A DNA stretch of 64,000 bases from Corynebacterium genitalium ATCC 33030 (GCF_000143825.1 NZ_CM000961.1:1509448-1573447), one strand, 5' to 3'; shown: positions 37,595-48,010, numbered from the stretch's first letter. Made by a program: numbers and translations. The notes: generated from the sequence alone by a model not told the origin.

Positions 37595-37709
37595 AACTGC
37601 ATTCCTTACCTACTTGACCAACTCAGTCGGCCCAGCCTGCGTGGCCCGATACATGCCCAAAACTCGGGACCATGGTAGCGCACTCACGCGCCCATGGCCG
37701 GGACTCGAA

Positions 37710-38702
37710 CTACTGGGCGTAATCGCGGAGGCGATCTGCGCGCTCGCCGACGCGCAGCTTGCTCATTACTTCGCGCTCAATCTGGCGCACACGCTCACGC
37801 GAAAGGCCGAACTTGCGGCCGATTTGGTCGAGGGTGCGCGGCACACCGTCATCCAGGCCGTAGCGCAAACGAATAACGTCCTGCTCACGTTGCTCAAGAC
37901 CGTTAATGATGTCGTGAATGTCGTCGTGGCGCAGCACGGAAACAACAGCATCTTCAGCGTCCGCGGCCTCAGCATCTTCAATGAAGTCGCCCAACGGTGC
38001 TTCCTCGTCAGCGCCGACCGGCATGTCCAAGCTCACCGGGTCGCGGGACTGGCGCAACAGCATCTCGATCTTGGACTCATCAATGCCAGACTCTTCCGCC
38101 AACTCCTCGTTGGAAGGCTCGCGGCCAAGAGACTGGTACATCTCGCGACGGATGCGGGAGAGCTTGTTCACCTGCTCCACAAGGTGGACTGGGAGACGGA
38201 TGGTGCGCGACTGGTCAGCCATGCCGCGGGTGATCGCTTGGCGGATCCACCAGGTGGCGTAGGTGGAGAACTTGAAGCCCTTGGAGTAGTCGAACTTCTC
38301 CATCGCGCGAATCAGGCCCAGGTTGCCCTCCTGGATGAGATCCAGCAGCGGCATGCCGCGTCCGGTGTAGCGCTTGGCTAGAGAGACAACCAAACGCAGG
38401 TTCGCCTCCAGCAGGTGAGCGCGGGCTTTGCGGCCCTGCTTAGCCAAGATCTTCAGGTCGCGCGACTTCGCGCGGGTCAACTCGGTGTCAGGATCGTCGA
38501 GCAGGTGCTGCGCGTACAGACCGACCTCGATCTGCTGGGCCAGTTCAACCTCTTCCTCAGCGTTGAGGAGTGCGGTCTTGCCGATGCCGTTCAGATACAC
38601 ACGGACAAGGTCAGCAGACGGATTATCGTTCGTCTGGTTCCGGCGGCTTCCGCGGTCGACCTCTTCTTTTTCATCGACATGATCCACATCGGGTTGAGTC
38701 AT
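37710..38702 (-). CDS. sigB: SigB, primary-like (group 2) sigma factor
   Basis: 330 residues with regions 1.2 ([28 protein letters not shown]), 2 ([38 protein letters not shown]), 3 and 4 ([21 protein letters not shown]), nearly matching SigA but lacking its long N-terminal tail. The ATG at 38702 is chosen because AAGGAG precedes it; the open frame extends 17 codons further. A SigH-type promoter is predicted just upstream, in line with SigB being a stress and transition-phase factor. Confidence 0.95.
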   Translation of the reverse strand: MTQPDVDHVDEKEEVDRGSRRNQTNDNPSADLVRVYLNGIGKTALLNAEEEVELAQQIEVGLYAQHLLDDPDTELTRAKSRDLKILAKQGRKARAHLLEANLRLVVSLAKRYTGRGMPLLDLIQEGNLGLIRAMEKFDYSKGFKFSTYATWWIRQAITRGMADQSRTIRLPVHLVEQVNKLSRIRREMYQSLGREPSNEELAEESGIDESKIEMLLRQSRDPVSLDMPVGADEEAPLGDFIEDAEAADAEDAVVSVLRHDDIHDIINGLEQREQDVIRLRYGLDDGVPRTLDQIGRKFGLSRERVRQIEREVMSKLRVGERADRLRDYAQ

Positions 38703-38741
38703 GAGATGGTGCTCCTTCAAATCTCGCGAATCTAACCTACT

Positions 38742-38768
38742 AACGCCGGACAAAGCGACATTGTTCCC
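38742..38768 (-). promoter_or_regulatory. predicted SigH-dependent promoter of sigB
   Basis: On the minus strand, GGGAA (plus 38764-38768) and GTT (plus 38742-38744) are separated by 19 bases between GGAA and GTT, matching the SigH consensus GGAA-N18-20-GTT. The start codon lies about 40 bases downstream. Confidence 0.65.
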
Positions 38769-38833
38769 GCTGTGAAACGTCAGCGCGGACTGAAGAGTTT
38801 GTGCAGTTCAGAGGCGTTGCTTTACGGGAGCGG

Positions 38834-38852
38834 ATGCACGGTTGCCGTGCAT
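38834..38852. terminator. perfect hairpin between dtd and sigB
   Basis: ATGCACGG, three-base loop, CCGTGCAT. It lies 20 bases after the dtd stop. There is no T-run, so it may be a rho-independent-like stop, an mRNA 3' end stem, or a protein-binding palindrome. Confidence 0.45.
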
Positions 38853-38872
38853 GGAACTCTAGCAGTTTCTGC

Positions 38873-39307
38873 CTAACATTCAACCAATAGCGTAAAGGGG
38901 CCGGAGTTGACCGAGCTGACCTCCATCATCGCTCCGAAGCGGCCTTCTTCGACGTGAATTCCGCGTTCGCGCAGCGCCTGAGCGATCGCCGCAATGATTG
39001 GTTCTGCTTGATCCCCGGGGGCTGCATCGGACCACGATGGGCGGCGGCCTTTCTTGGTCCTGCCCATGAGGGTGAACTGGCTGACCAGAAGCACCGGCGC
39101 TCCGGCTTCTTCGACCGACACTTCGCCGTCGAGCATGCGCAGTTCGGCGATCTTGCGTGCCATGGTTTCCCACGCGTCGTCGGCGTCCTCCCGACCGATG
39201 CCCACGAGCGCCAGGACTCCGCCTGTGTCGGGACAGTCGATCGCGCCGACCACCTCTCCGTCAACCGTTACAGATGCTTGGGTCACTCGAGTCAATACTG
39301 CTTTCAC
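38873..39307 (-). CDS. dtd: Dtd, D-aminoacyl-tRNA deacylase
   Basis: Removes D-amino acids wrongly attached to tRNA. The 144-residue product shows the DTD core: [18 protein letters not shown], the Ser-Gln-Phe-Thr motif in [20 protein letters not shown], and [22 protein letters not shown] at the C terminus (Gly-cisPro-type region). The start overlaps the preceding methyltransferase stop by four bases, so it is the last gene of a three-gene operon. Confidence 0.95.
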   Translation of the reverse strand: MKAVLTRVTQASVTVDGEVVGAIDCPDTGGVLALVGIGREDADDAWETMARKIAELRMLDGEVSVEEAGAPVLLVSQFTLMGRTKKGRRPSWSDAAPGDQAEPIIAAIAQALRERGIHVEEGRFGAMMEVSSVNSGPFTLLVEC

Positions 39308-40821
39308 GGCAGAACCACCTCCTGGGGGAGCACTAGGCCGTGGCGGATCAGGTCCACCACCACACTGGCGGCTTGCTTGGTCAGGGTCTCTTCGTCGGTG
39401 TCATCAAGCCCTTGCGACGCGGCGAAGATAGAGACGATGTCGCGCAGCGGAAGCCCGTTTGGGTTGAGGCCGGAGACGATGGCCGCGACAGCGTCGTCGA
39501 TCTCGTGGGTGAAACGCGGGCCGTCGGTACGCGTGAGGCGCTTCACCTGCGTTTCAAAGCCCATGCCTGTTTCGGAGTCAGCCACAGCGACATCTTCGAG
39601 CGCGACACCGGGCCGCACGGTGAAGCGGGAGTCCAGGATGTCATCGGTGGTTGCGGTGCGCAGCCAGTCCATACGTATGAAGTACTCTTCGACCTCCGGG
39701 CCAAGAGGATCGGTGAACGGTTGGTCGAGCGTTTCAAATGTGGCTTCGGTCGGGGCATCTCCGATGTCGCGAAGGAAAATCCAGCCAAAGCCCACGGCAC
39801 GCACTCCGGCTTGACGGAAGTGGTCCAGCCAACGGCGCGTGCGCTCCACGCCCTCCTTCGAGCGTGGATCGATCGACTCGTCCTTGAGCCACGTGGACAC
39901 ATACAGTGCCGGGTCAACGACATCCCGCTGGCATACCCAGGCAGAAACTCCATTGGGAGGCAGCCACGCTGCAACGCGGTGCTCCCACGGCTGGTCATCC
40001 GTGTGGACCCAGGCCCCGAGAATGTACGCGGTCCCGTCCGCGGCGAGATGCTCAGGAGCTTGCTTGACGACGAGCTCCGTCGCCCCGTCCAGATCCAACC
40101 CCGAATCACGGTAAACGTGGCCGACCTCCGGCGGACCAACCACGAACGGGGGATTGGCGACGATACGGTCGAAGCGTTGCCCTGCCACCAGGTCGAACCA
40201 CGGTCCTTCCCGCAGCTCAACGTTGGTGATGTCGGCGCCAGCCATGGTGGCAGCGGCGAGGTCGAGCGCCCTTGGATGAACGTCGGTCGCGGTGACGTGT
40301 TGTGCCGTACCCGCCTGCGCCAGCGCCTGCACGCCTGAACCGGTACCCAGATCCAGGACAGTCCCCACCGGTGTCAGCGGTGTCGCGGAGAGCAGCGATA
40401 GGCTCGCCGCGCCCACACCGAGCACGTGGTCTGGCCCAGGGACGTGCTCTGTGACCGATGCGTCCATGTCGGAGAAAATGAACCGGTCTGCACCAGCAAT
40501 GATGTGCGGACGGACATCCAGGGCGACTTCGATGTCGCCGGAGGGGGTGCGGGTGGCCACAGAAGCGTCGATAAGCGAAAGCACGAGCCGCGCCGGGAGG
40601 AACCTAGCCAGCTCTTCGGCGCTCATGGGCTGGCGCAGGAGGAAGAAGCGAATGAGCCCGGAGAGGACACAATCGTCGCATGCTTCAAGCACCGCGCCGG
40701 GCTCACCGCGGTGGAGGGCTTCCGTCGCATCCGGGCCCAGGTGGGCAGCGATGGTGTCGGCGGTGAAGCCAGCCCGCTCCAACTCGCGGGTCAACTCTCG
40801 TGCGATGTCAGCCGGATTCAT
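39304..40821 (-). CDS. class I SAM methyltransferase (HemK/RsmC-like with extra N- and C-domains)
   Basis: 505 residues. The central SAM domain has [16 protein letters not shown] (motif I) near residue 160 and [10 protein letters not shown] (N-P-P-F, typical of N-methyltransferases acting on nucleic acid or Gln) near residue 225. The N-terminal 130 residues resemble winged-helix-like DUF7059, and the C-terminal 180 residues are an extra domain. The substrate is unknown; rRNA or DNA N-methylation is likely from N-P-P-F. It is the middle gene of an operon with the DUF3099 gene and dtd. Confidence 0.82.
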   Translation of the reverse strand: MNPADIARELTRELERAGFTADTIAAHLGPDATEALHRGEPGAVLEACDDCVLSGLIRFFLLRQPMSAEELARFLPARLVLSLIDASVATRTPSGDIEVALDVRPHIIAGADRFIFSDMDASVTEHVPGPDHVLGVGAASLSLLSATPLTPVGTVLDLGTGSGVQALAQAGTAQHVTATDVHPRALDLAAATMAGADITNVELREGPWFDLVAGQRFDRIVANPPFVVGPPEVGHVYRDSGLDLDGATELVVKQAPEHLAADGTAYILGAWVHTDDQPWEHRVAAWLPPNGVSAWVCQRDVVDPALYVSTWLKDESIDPRSKEGVERTRRWLDHFRQAGVRAVGFGWIFLRDIGDAPTEATFETLDQPFTDPLGPEVEEYFIRMDWLRTATTDDILDSRFTVRPGVALEDVAVADSETGMGFETQVKRLTRTDGPRFTHEIDDAVAAIVSGLNPNGLPLRDIVSIFAASQGLDDTDEETLTKQAASVVVDLIRHGLVLPQEVVLP

Positions 40822-40839
40822 CCTCTTCCTCCTGCTCGT

Positions 40840-41292
40840 TTACTCTTCGTGGTCGATTGTGCCCGGCCCCGCCGCGTCTGGGCGAGGCGCAGACTGCAGC
40901 TGGGCTTGCTGCTGGTAGGCCAGCGCGGCCTGCCGGGCGGCGGCCGGCTTGTACACGTTGGCGGTGCGTTTGTCCCGGACCTCATTGCTGTCGTTGGCAA
41001 TGACAACGGAGATCCACGGCAACGGGATGGAGATGCAGAAGAAGATCAACGCCAGCCACCAGTTCTCCCACCACAGCACAGCGGCAATAGATAACAGCAC
41101 GAACGGGATGCGCATGCCCTGCAAAATCAAGTACTTGATCTCGCGCTCTTTGCGGTTCTGGGCGGGGGAGCGCTGGGCGGAGGTGATCAGTTCAGCCCGC
41201 TTGCGGGAGAACTTCCTGCTCGGCCGTGAATCGCGCGCATCTTCGGCCTGGTCCACGGTCTCGTGGTCACCGAAACTGCTCGCTGTGCTCAT
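40840..41292 (-). CDS. DUF3099 membrane protein
   Basis: 150 residues with two adjacent membrane segments (about 66-108, MRIPFVLLSIAAVLWWENWWLALIFF) flanked by charged regions; the N terminus begins SERTQ-like polar and the C terminus is Gln/Ala rich. DUF3099 is actinobacterial and uncharacterised. It starts the operon continuing into the methyltransferase gene 18 bases away. Confidence 0.78.
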   Translation of the reverse strand: MSTASSFGDHETVDQAEDARDSRPSRKFSRKRAELITSAQRSPAQNRKEREIKYLILQGMRIPFVLLSIAAVLWWENWWLALIFFCISIPLPWISVVIANDSNEVRDKRTANVYKPAAARQAALAYQQQAQLQSAPRPDAAGPGTIDHEE

Positions 41293-41339
41293 GATCTTCT
41301 AGGGTAGAGCACATTGCATTCCGGTAGGCACCTTGAGGC

Positions 41340-41603
41340 ATGATGGGGAGCGTGACGCACATGAGCCAGACCACCACGAAGACGATCGAACGCCCCGACG
41401 TCCGGGAAGACACGTCGCAGGACAACGACACCCCGAAGTTCTTCCACTACGTCAAAAAAGACCAGATCGTGCACTCCGCTGTCAGCGGTGACATGGTGGT
41501 TGCCCTGTGCGGCGAGACGTTCCCTGTGCGCAAGCAAGCGAAGCCCGGCTCACCCGTGTGCCCGGATTGCGAGAGGATCTACAAGGGGCTGCGTCGGCGG
41601 TGA
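41340..41603 (+). CDS. DUF3039 protein
   Basis: 87 residues with a likely zinc-binding pattern: HSAVSGDMVVALCGETFPV and CPDCERIYKGLRRR, with conserved His and Cys pairs. The family is actinobacterial and of unknown function. The stop overlaps the GTG of the next helicase gene, so they are coupled. Confidence 0.8.
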   Translation: MMGSVTHMSQTTTKTIERPDVREDTSQDNDTPKFFHYVKKDQIVHSAVSGDMVVALCGETFPVRKQAKPGSPVCPDCERIYKGLRRR

Positions 41604-43360
41604 CGTCAGTTCCAGGCACAACGAAAGGGCCTTCGCTCCGCCAATGGCAGCAGGAGGCCCTCGATCTTTTCCTCCAGCGCAAGCCGAAGGACTTCATGGC
41701 CGTGGCTACCCCCGGTGCAGGAAAGACCACCTTCGCGCTGACCCTAGCGTCAACGCTGCACGCAGATAAGACCGTCGAGCGCATCATTGTCGTCGTGCCC
41801 ACGGAGCACCTGAAGATCCAGTGGGCGCAGGCGGCAGCGCGCTTCGGGCTGTCGCTGGATCACGCCTTCACCAACTCGTCTGCGGTCAATCCTGCCTATG
41901 ACGGTGTGGTAGTCACCTACGCGCAAGTGGGCATGCACCCGTTCAAGCACCACGCTGTGGCATCAGCACGCAGAACCATGGTCATCCTTGACGAGATCCA
42001 CCACGCCGGCGACGCGAAGAGCTGGGGTGACGGCGTCCGCGAGGCGTACAACGACGTCGAACACCGTCTCGCGCTGACCGGTACGCCGTTCCGCTCCGAC
42101 GATTCCGCGATCCCCTTTGTCACCTACGACGATGACGGTGAGGGGCATCTGGTCTCCCGCGCGGATTACACCTACGGGTATGCCGAAGCGCTTCGCGACG
42201 GCGTTGTCCGCCCCGTGGTCTTCCTCGCGTATTCCGGTGAGGCCCAGTGGCGCGATTCAGCAGGGGAGGAGTACTCGGCACGCTTGGGCGAGCCCCTCGA
42301 CGCCGCGCAGACAACCCGCGCCTGGAAGACCGCATTGGATCCGAAGGGCGACTGGATCGCGGCTGTTCTGCAAGCAGCCCACACCCGCCTGACCAAGATC
42401 CGCGCCAACATGCCGGATGCCGGCGGACTGGTCATCGCTACCGACACCACGACCGCACGTGCCTACGCCAAGATCCTGCGCACGATCTCAAACACGCCTG
42501 TCACCGTGGTGCTTTCTGACGAGCCCGGTTCCTCCAAGCGCATCGAAGAATTCTCCGCCTCCCAGGACGAATGGATGGTGGCGGTGCGCATGGTCTCTGA
42601 GGGCGTGGACGTGCCGCGTCTCGCGGTCGGCGTGTACGCCACCTCTGCCTCCACGCCACTGTTCTTTGCCCAGGCAATCGGCCGTTTCGTCCGCTCACGC
42701 ATGCCAGGAGAGTCAGCATCGATCTTCTTGCCGTCTGTTCCTGTGCTGCTGCGTCTGGCCGAGGAGATGGAGGTCTCCCGTGACCATGTGCTCGGCAAAG
42801 CCCACCGTGAATCCGGCTGGTCCGATGAACTGCTCGAGCAGGCGAACCGGAAGGAAACCGAGCCTGATGAAGCAGCGGCGTATCAGTCCATCGGTGCGTC
42901 TGCAGAGCTCGATTCGCTCATTTTCGACGGATCGACCTACGGAACGCCGACCCTCACCGGCTCCGATGAGGAACAGGACTTTCTGGGCCTGCCGGGGCTC
43001 CTCGACGCCGATCAGGTGAAGCTGCTGCTGAGCAAGCGCCAGTCTGACCAGCTCGACGCGCGGGAAGCCGAGGCGAAGGCCGAAAAGGCTAAAGCCGAAC
43101 AGGAAAAGGTGCGGAAGGAGAAGATGGGTGCGTCGATAAGCGATGCTCCCTCCGCAGGTGCCGGCACTGGCGTGGCTTCCGAAGACATCCCGGCACTGCG
43201 CCAGGAGCTCAACGCCCGCGTGGCAATTGTTGCGTCGCGCACGGGCCGGCCCCACGGGGCAATCCATACGGAGGTCCGCAATGCCTGCGGCGGCCCGCCG
43301 ACGGCGCTGTGCTCTGCGGAGCAACTTCGGGCGCGTATCGACTATCTGCGTGACTGGTAA
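41600..43360 (+). CDS. DEAD/DEAH-box superfamily 2 helicase
   Basis: 586 residues from GTG 41600, overlapping the DUF3039 stop (GTGA). Motif I ATPGAGKTTFAL near residue 38, motif II DEIHHAGD, motif III ALTGTPFRSD and motif VI QAIGRFVRSR are present. The C terminus (about 490-530) is a Lys/Glu/Ala coiled region. It resembles actinobacterial type III restriction-like/UvrB-like SF2 helicases of unknown substrate. The repeated word is at 43131 in the Ser-Ile-Ser frame, inside the low-complexity linker. Confidence 0.88.
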   Translation: MTSVPGTTKGPSLRQWQQEALDLFLQRKPKDFMAVATPGAGKTTFALTLASTLHADKTVERIIVVVPTEHLKIQWAQAAARFGLSLDHAFTNSSAVNPAYDGVVVTYAQVGMHPFKHHAVASARRTMVILDEIHHAGDAKSWGDGVREAYNDVEHRLALTGTPFRSDDSAIPFVTYDDDGEGHLVSRADYTYGYAEALRDGVVRPVVFLAYSGEAQWRDSAGEEYSARLGEPLDAAQTTRAWKTALDPKGDWIAAVLQAAHTRLTKIRANMPDAGGLVIATDTTTARAYAKILRTISNTPVTVVLSDEPGSSKRIEEFSASQDEWMVAVRMVSEGVDVPRLAVGVYATSASTPLFFAQAIGRFVRSRMPGESASIFLPSVPVLLRLAEEMEVSRDHVLGKAHRESGWSDELLEQANRKETEPDEAAAYQSIGASAELDSLIFDGSTYGTPTLTGSDEEQDFLGLPGLLDADQVKLLLSKRQSDQLDAREAEAKAEKAKAEQEKVRKEKMGASISDAPSAGAGTGVASEDIPALRQELNARVAIVASRTGRPHGAIHTEVRNACGGPPTALCSAEQLRARIDYLRDW

Positions 43361-43383
43361 ACGCTGCTAGGCTAGCGGGCATT

Positions 43384-43971
43384 ATGGTGCATCCCAATCC
43401 TTACGGCCCGCAGTACCCCCGCAGCCCCAGGGACCCGATGAACGAACCATACGGCGGTTACAGCCACGAGCAACGGGGACAGCTAGACGGCTACGGTCAA
43501 CCATTTGAAGCTGGTCCTGTCGACCAGTGGGGGCGCTACAACCCGCACGGGCCGAACGCGTACGCGACCGGGTTCGTGCCCCACGCCTACGCGCCGGTAC
43601 CTGCAGAGAAGAACCAAACAGCCGTCGCCGCTTTGGTGGTCGGCCTTTGTTCGTTCGCGATGGTGTTCATCGCTGGGCCGTTCGCCCTGCTGCTCGGCAT
43701 TTGCGGCATCATTTGCGGCATTATGGGGATCACCAACAGCCGTCGCTTCCCCGGCTCCAACGGTATGGGAATGGCTATCACCGGCCTGATAGCGAGCATC
43801 ATCAGCACCCTCATGGCCATTGCTTTTCTCGCATTCATGGCACTTGCCATTTATGAGCTGGAGCAGGAGGTGGACTCTGGCACTGGCAGTAATAAAGGGC
43901 CGGAAAGCAGCAGCGAGAGTGTGCTCGAGCGCACAGCGGACCGCGACCGGGCGTATAAAGAAAACACCTAG
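43384..43971 (+). CDS. DUF4190 membrane protein
   Basis: 195 residues: an N-terminal Pro/Tyr/Gly-rich cytosolic region (about 1-70), two long membrane segments with the DUF4190 Gly pattern (LLLGICGIICGIMGITNSRRF between them) and an acidic Ser-rich tail. The family is common in actinobacteria and uncharacterised. The stop codon is inside the left arm of the hairpin at 43965. Confidence 0.8.
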   Translation: MVHPNPYGPQYPRSPRDPMNEPYGGYSHEQRGQLDGYGQPFEAGPVDQWGRYNPHGPNAYATGFVPHAYAPVPAEKNQTAVAALVVGLCSFAMVFIAGPFALLLGICGIICGIMGITNSRRFPGSNGMGMAITGLIASIISTLMAIAFLAFMALAIYELEQEVDSGTGSNKGPESSSESVLERTADRDRAYKENT

Positions 43972-44010
43972 CCAGACACTCCCGGTTGAGCCGGGCTGTC
44001 TGGCTAGGTG
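43965..44010. terminator. long perfect hairpin between convergent DUF4190 and sigA
   Basis: CACCTAGCCAGACA pairs exactly with TGTCTGGCTAGGTG (14 bp), with a second inner stem CCCGG/CCGGG. It lies between two convergent genes, and its left arm overlaps the DUF4190 stop. Likely a bidirectional transcript end; it lacks a clear T-run on either side. Confidence 0.75.
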
Positions 44011-44031
44011 GTGGCGAGGGGGCTCGCTGCT

Positions 44032-45624
44032 TTAGTCCAAGTAGTCGCGCAGCACCTGCGAACGCGACGGGTGGCGCAGCTTCGACATCGTCTTCGATTC
44101 GATTTGCCGAATGCGCTCGCGCGTGACGCCGTAGACTTGTCCGATCTCGTCGAGGGTGCGCGGCATGCCGTCGGTCAATCCGAAGCGCAGGCGCACAACG
44201 CCCGCCTCACGCTCGGACAGCGTGTGCAGCACGTCCTGGAGCTGGTCCTGTAGAAGCGTGAAGGACACAGCGTCGACGGCCACCACAGCCTCAGAGTCTT
44301 CGATGAAGTCGCCGAGTTGGCTGTCGCCCTCATCACCGATGGTCTGGTCCAGGGAGATCGGCTCGCGCGCGTACTGCTGGATCTCAAGGACCTTCTCCTC
44401 AGTGATGTCCATTTCCTTCGCCAGCTCCTGCGGAGTCGGCTCGCGACCGAGGTCCTGCAGCAGCTCACGCTGGATGCGGCCGAGCTTGTTGATCACCTCG
44501 ACCATGTGCACCGGGATACGGATGGTGCGGGCCTGGTCTGCCATCGCGCGGGTGATCGCCTGACGGATCCACCATGTGGCGTAAGTGGAGAACTTGTACC
44601 CCTTGGAGTAGTCGAACTTCTCCACGGCACGAATCAGGCCCAAGTTGCCTTCCTGAATCAAGTCCAAGAAAGCCATGCCACGGCCGGTGTAGCGCTTTGC
44701 CAGGGACACCACGAGACGCAGGTTCGCCTCAAGCAAGTGGTTCTTCGCCTTGCGGCCGTCGCGGGCGACGGCGCGCAGATCACGCTTCACAGCCGGGGTG
44801 AGTTTCGCGTCCTTGTCGCCTTCGTCGGCGGCACGCTGCATCTCATCCAGGCGGTGCTGGGCGTAGAGACCGGCCTCGATGCGCTTGGCCAGAGAGACTT
44901 CCTGCTCAGCGTCAAGCAGCGCGACTTTACCGATCTGCTTGAGGTAAGCACGCACCGAGTCCGCAGAGGCGGTGAGCTGAGCGTCTTTGCGTGCTTGGCG
45001 CAGAGCAGCAGACTCTTCGATGTCCCACACTGACGGGGGAGCAGCATCATCTTCGTCGTCATCGTCGCTTGCCGGAGCCGAGGCTGCGGCCTCACCCTCT
45101 TCACCGAGTTCCGGCACGAACTCGTCAGAGTCCTCCTCGCCATCCTCCTCGTCGGTGGCAGTGGCAGCATCGACGACAGCTTCGCTGTCGAGCTCCTCGT
45201 CTTCTTCGAGCTCCGGATCGAAGTCGTCGCCGTCCATGTCCTCGTCGGCCAGATCCTCATCCAGGTCGCCGTCGAGCATGTCGTCGTCGCCGAGACCGTC
45301 CACGTCGTCGACATCGTCTACGTCATCGGTGTCGTCGGCGTCAGCGGACTCGTCCTCGTTCTCAGCTGCGTCGGCCGCAGTGGCTGCCTGTGCGGACTTG
45401 CGCACGGTCTTCTTCGCGGCCGTCTTCTTCACCGTCTTCTTGGCGGCTTTCTTCGTGGTCTTCTTCGCAGCCTTCTTGGTGGTCTTCTTAGCCGCAGTCT
45501 TCTTGGCGGCCTTCTTAGCCGTCTTCTTCACGGCCTTTTTCCGCGCAGGCTGAGACGCCTGACCCGCGTCTTCCTCGACAGCGGCATCAGGGCTGTTATT
45601 GGTGGATGGGGTGCTAGCTGCCAC
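44032..45624 (-). CDS. sigA: SigA, primary vegetative sigma factor
   Basis: 530 residues from GTG 45624, preceded by AAAGG. The N terminus (about 20-75) is a run of Lys/Ala/Thr repeats of the type KKTAKKA, similar to histone H1-like tails, followed by a very acidic stretch (about 80-190). Regions 1.2 to 4.2 are complete: [76 protein letters not shown]. The body is close to mycobacterial SigA. A strong hairpin separates it from the convergent DUF4190 gene. Confidence 0.97.
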   Translation of the reverse strand: MAASTPSTNNSPDAAVEEDAGQASQPARKKAVKKTAKKAAKKTAAKKTTKKAAKKTTKKAAKKTVKKTAAKKTVRKSAQAATAADAAENEDESADADDTDDVDDVDDVDGLGDDDMLDGDLDEDLADEDMDGDDFDPELEEDEELDSEAVVDAATATDEEDGEEDSDEFVPELGEEGEAAASAPASDDDDEDDAAPPSVWDIEESAALRQARKDAQLTASADSVRAYLKQIGKVALLDAEQEVSLAKRIEAGLYAQHRLDEMQRAADEGDKDAKLTPAVKRDLRAVARDGRKAKNHLLEANLRLVVSLAKRYTGRGMAFLDLIQEGNLGLIRAVEKFDYSKGYKFSTYATWWIRQAITRAMADQARTIRIPVHMVEVINKLGRIQRELLQDLGREPTPQELAKEMDITEEKVLEIQQYAREPISLDQTIGDEGDSQLGDFIEDSEAVVAVDAVSFTLLQDQLQDVLHTLSEREAGVVRLRFGLTDGMPRTLDEIGQVYGVTRERIRQIESKTMSKLRHPSRSQVLRDYLD

Positions 45625-45839
45625 GTACGACCTTTCGTGCACTCATCGCTTGACTACGTTGGTGTCCCACCACGATACGCAAACCTGCATAATCAAGTCG
45701 GTAGCGGGGTGAGCCGGTTGATTTCCGATGACGTTAACCGCGGAAAGCGGAAGGCTATTCCTCCCACCATGACGTAGACCGCTCCTACGCGGCCTTTGCG
45801 GTAACCCTACAGCATAGGCACGGCTCCCCGGTTCCCGCC

Positions 45840-45876
45840 ACCCCCTCCAGCGAATTATTTTCGCGAATGCGGGGGT
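45840..45876. other. nested inverted repeat downstream of ppgK
   Basis: ACCCCC ... GCGAA-TTATT-TTCGC ... GGGGGT form nested stems just after the ppgK stop, followed by TTTT on the plus strand only. It may end ppgK transcripts or be part of the sigA control region. Otherwise the 250-bp stretch upstream of sigA shows no gene. Confidence 0.35.
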
Positions 45877-45877
45877 T

Positions 45878-46642
45878 TTAGGGCGCGACGTGCTTCCACA
45901 CAGCCATCGCGGCACCGACGATTCCCGCGCGATTGCGCAGTTTGGCCGGGATAACGGGCGTGTCCACGGTAAGCAGCGGCACCCACTTATCTGCCTTGCG
46001 CGAGATGCCGCCACCGACGACGAAGGCAATGGGATTGAACAGCCGCGCGTACTCAGTCAGGACTTTGTCGACGCGCTTCGCCCACTGTGAGTAACTCAGT
46101 TCTTCGCGGTCGCGGACAGCCGAAGACGCCTGGTGCTCTGCCTCCTTCTTGCCCACAAACATGTGGCCAAGTTCCGTATTGGGGAACAGATCGCCGTCCA
46201 TGAGCAGCGCCGAGCCGATTCCGGTGCCGAAGGTCAAGAACATCACAGCCCCGGTGCGACAGATCTCGTCACCGAACGCGACTTCGGCCAGGCCGGCTGC
46301 GTCAGCGTCATTCAGCACCGCGATGTCGCGGCCAGGCACATGCTCGCTGAACAGCTCATGAACGTCGGTGCCGATCCACGCGTCATCGATGTTCGCGGCG
46401 GTCATTGCTACCTGCTCCTTGACCACGGAGGGTAGGCAGATGCCCACGGGTCCGTCCCATTCGAGCTGGCGGACAATCTCAGCAACGGTTTCTGCCACAG
46501 CCTCTGGGGTCGCGGGTTGGGGAGTGGCGATCTTGATGCGGTCGGTGGCGAACTCGCCGGTGTCCATGTCGACGATCGCGCCTTTAACGCCAGAGCCTCC
46601 GATGTCGATGCCGCAGCAGTAGTTGCCCGAGGTGTGATCCAT
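45878..46642 (-). CDS. ppgK: PpgK, polyphosphate glucokinase
   Basis: Phosphorylates glucose using polyphosphate or ATP. The 254-residue ROK-type product begins with the ATPase motif [20 protein letters not shown], then [15 protein letters not shown] (catalytic Asp), [13 protein letters not shown] and the ELGHMFVG motif. The ATG at 46642 is chosen because an upstream 40-codon extension has no homology-like features. As SugR and PTS genes appear degraded in this genome, glucose phosphorylation by PpgK may matter more here (inference). Confidence 0.95.
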   Translation of the reverse strand: MDHTSGNYCCGIDIGGSGVKGAIVDMDTGEFATDRIKIATPQPATPEAVAETVAEIVRQLEWDGPVGICLPSVVKEQVAMTAANIDDAWIGTDVHELFSEHVPGRDIAVLNDADAAGLAEVAFGDEICRTGAVMFLTFGTGIGSALLMDGDLFPNTELGHMFVGKKEAEHQASSAVRDREELSYSQWAKRVDKVLTEYARLFNPIAFVVGGGISRKADKWVPLLTVDTPVIPAKLRNRAGIVGAAMAVWKHVAP

Positions 46643-46700
46643 ACCCGCCGATTCTACGCACTTCCGCACCCCGCGCGGACGCTGGCTACTTTGAGGCACG

Positions 46701-47579
46701 ATGGCAAGCATGAGTACCGCAGATTTGCTTGTCGACGAGCTTCTCGACGTCGCCCTTTCCACCTGCTTGCTGGCCGCAGGTCACGTCCGCGATAGGCGGG
46801 CCGAACTGATCGGTGAAGGCGCATTGACCGCGGCGGAGACAAAATCCTCGGCAGTGGACCCGGTCACTGTCGTAGATAAAGAGTCGGAGCAGTTGATCAT
46901 GTCCACTCTTCTCGAGCGTCGACCAGACGACGGCATTCTGGGGGAAGAAGGCGCCGACGTTCCGTCTCGTTCCGGAGTGCGGTGGATCGTCGACCCGATT
47001 GATGGCACGGTGAACTTTCTCTATGGGGTCCCGCAGTATGCGGTGTCGATCGCAGCCGCGCGCGGGGAGGAACTGCTTGCTGGAGCGGTAGTCAATGTTG
47101 CTACTGGCCGCGCCTATCAGGCAGGTAGAGGTCGCGGGGCCTTCACGCGTGGGGGAGGGGAAGAGGAATGGCGGCGGTTGGGTGTGTCGTCGATAAGCGA
47201 TGTGCCTCTCGCGCTTGTGGCCACCGGTTTCTCCTACACGCCACAGTGGCGCGCCCAGCAAGCGGACATTCTGCGCGCGGTATTGCCGCGTGTGCGCGAC
47301 ATCCGCCGCGCCGGCAGTGCTGCTTTAGACTTGTGCATGCTTGCAGACGGCGTAGTGGATGCCTACTACGAGCACGCCACCCACCCGTGGGACTACGCCG
47401 CCGGAGCCGTGATTGCCACCGAGGCTGGCGCACAGGTTGAGCATCCTGGCCTGGGTGCCAGCGGCCATGACGGGGCGGTGACAATGGCATCCGCTCCGGG
47501 GATTTGGAATAACTTCCGCGCCCTCCTTGCGGAAGCGGGGGCAGATCAGCCCCTGAAACCATTCTCTGACCAGGTCTGA
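46701..47579 (+). CDS. suhB: SuhB-type inositol monophosphatase family protein
   Basis: 292 residues with the two metal-binding motifs of the family, GEEGADVPSRSGVRWIVDPIDGTVNFLYGVP near residues 80-115 and HPWDYAAGAVIATEAGAQVEHP near residues 232-255. It hydrolyses inositol-1-phosphate or related sugar phosphates and supplies inositol for phosphatidylinositol and mycothiol (family knowledge). It is divergent from ppgK, with a 58-bp spacer. The repeated word is at 47188. A second ATG at 46710 is possible. Confidence 0.92.
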   Translation: MASMSTADLLVDELLDVALSTCLLAAGHVRDRRAELIGEGALTAAETKSSAVDPVTVVDKESEQLIMSTLLERRPDDGILGEEGADVPSRSGVRWIVDPIDGTVNFLYGVPQYAVSIAAARGEELLAGAVVNVATGRAYQAGRGRGAFTRGGGEEEWRRLGVSSISDVPLALVATGFSYTPQWRAQQADILRAVLPRVRDIRRAGSAALDLCMLADGVVDAYYEHATHPWDYAAGAVIATEAGAQVEHPGLGASGHDGAVTMASAPGIWNNFRALLAEAGADQPLKPFSDQV

Positions 47580-47716
47580 TTTAGAAAGGGGAAGTCGAGG
47601 TGCGACACGCCGAAACGTCTGTGCGCGGGGCAAACATGACATAAAGAAATTCTTGTTTTAATATCACGCTGACAGTAAGCATTTTGAAAGCATTCTCAGG
47701 CTCAGAAGGAGACCTC

Positions 47717-48010
47717 GTGGCCACCGATTACGACGCCCCTCGCCGCCGCCTCGATGATGAGATCGAGACGGATTCCCTTGAAGGTCTCAAGGCCGAAGAG
47801 GTCGCCGGCAGCAGCATGGACGACGATGGGGAAGTTGTTGACGCATTCGATCCGCCGACCGTCGACCTGTCCGGCGAAGAACTCAATGTCTCTGTCGTGC
47901 CGAAACAGGAGAACGAGTTCACCTGCGCATCCTGCTTCTTAGTGCAGAAGCACAACCGCCTGGGCCACGTTGAGCCAGACGGTTCGAAGATTTGCCTCGA
48001 CTGCGAGTAA
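47717..48010 (+). CDS. DUF4193 protein
   Basis: 97 residues from GTG 47717, after AGAAGGAG. Very acidic N-terminal half, then a zinc-ribbon-like C terminus with CASC...CLDC cysteines (FTCASCFLVQKHNRLG..KICLDCE). DUF4193 is an actinobacterial family of unknown function, often found near dut and DUF3093, as here. Confidence 0.85.
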   Translation: MATDYDAPRRRLDDEIETDSLEGLKAEEVAGSSMDDDGEVVDAFDPPTVDLSGEELNVSVVPKQENEFTCASCFLVQKHNRLGHVEPDGSKICLDCE

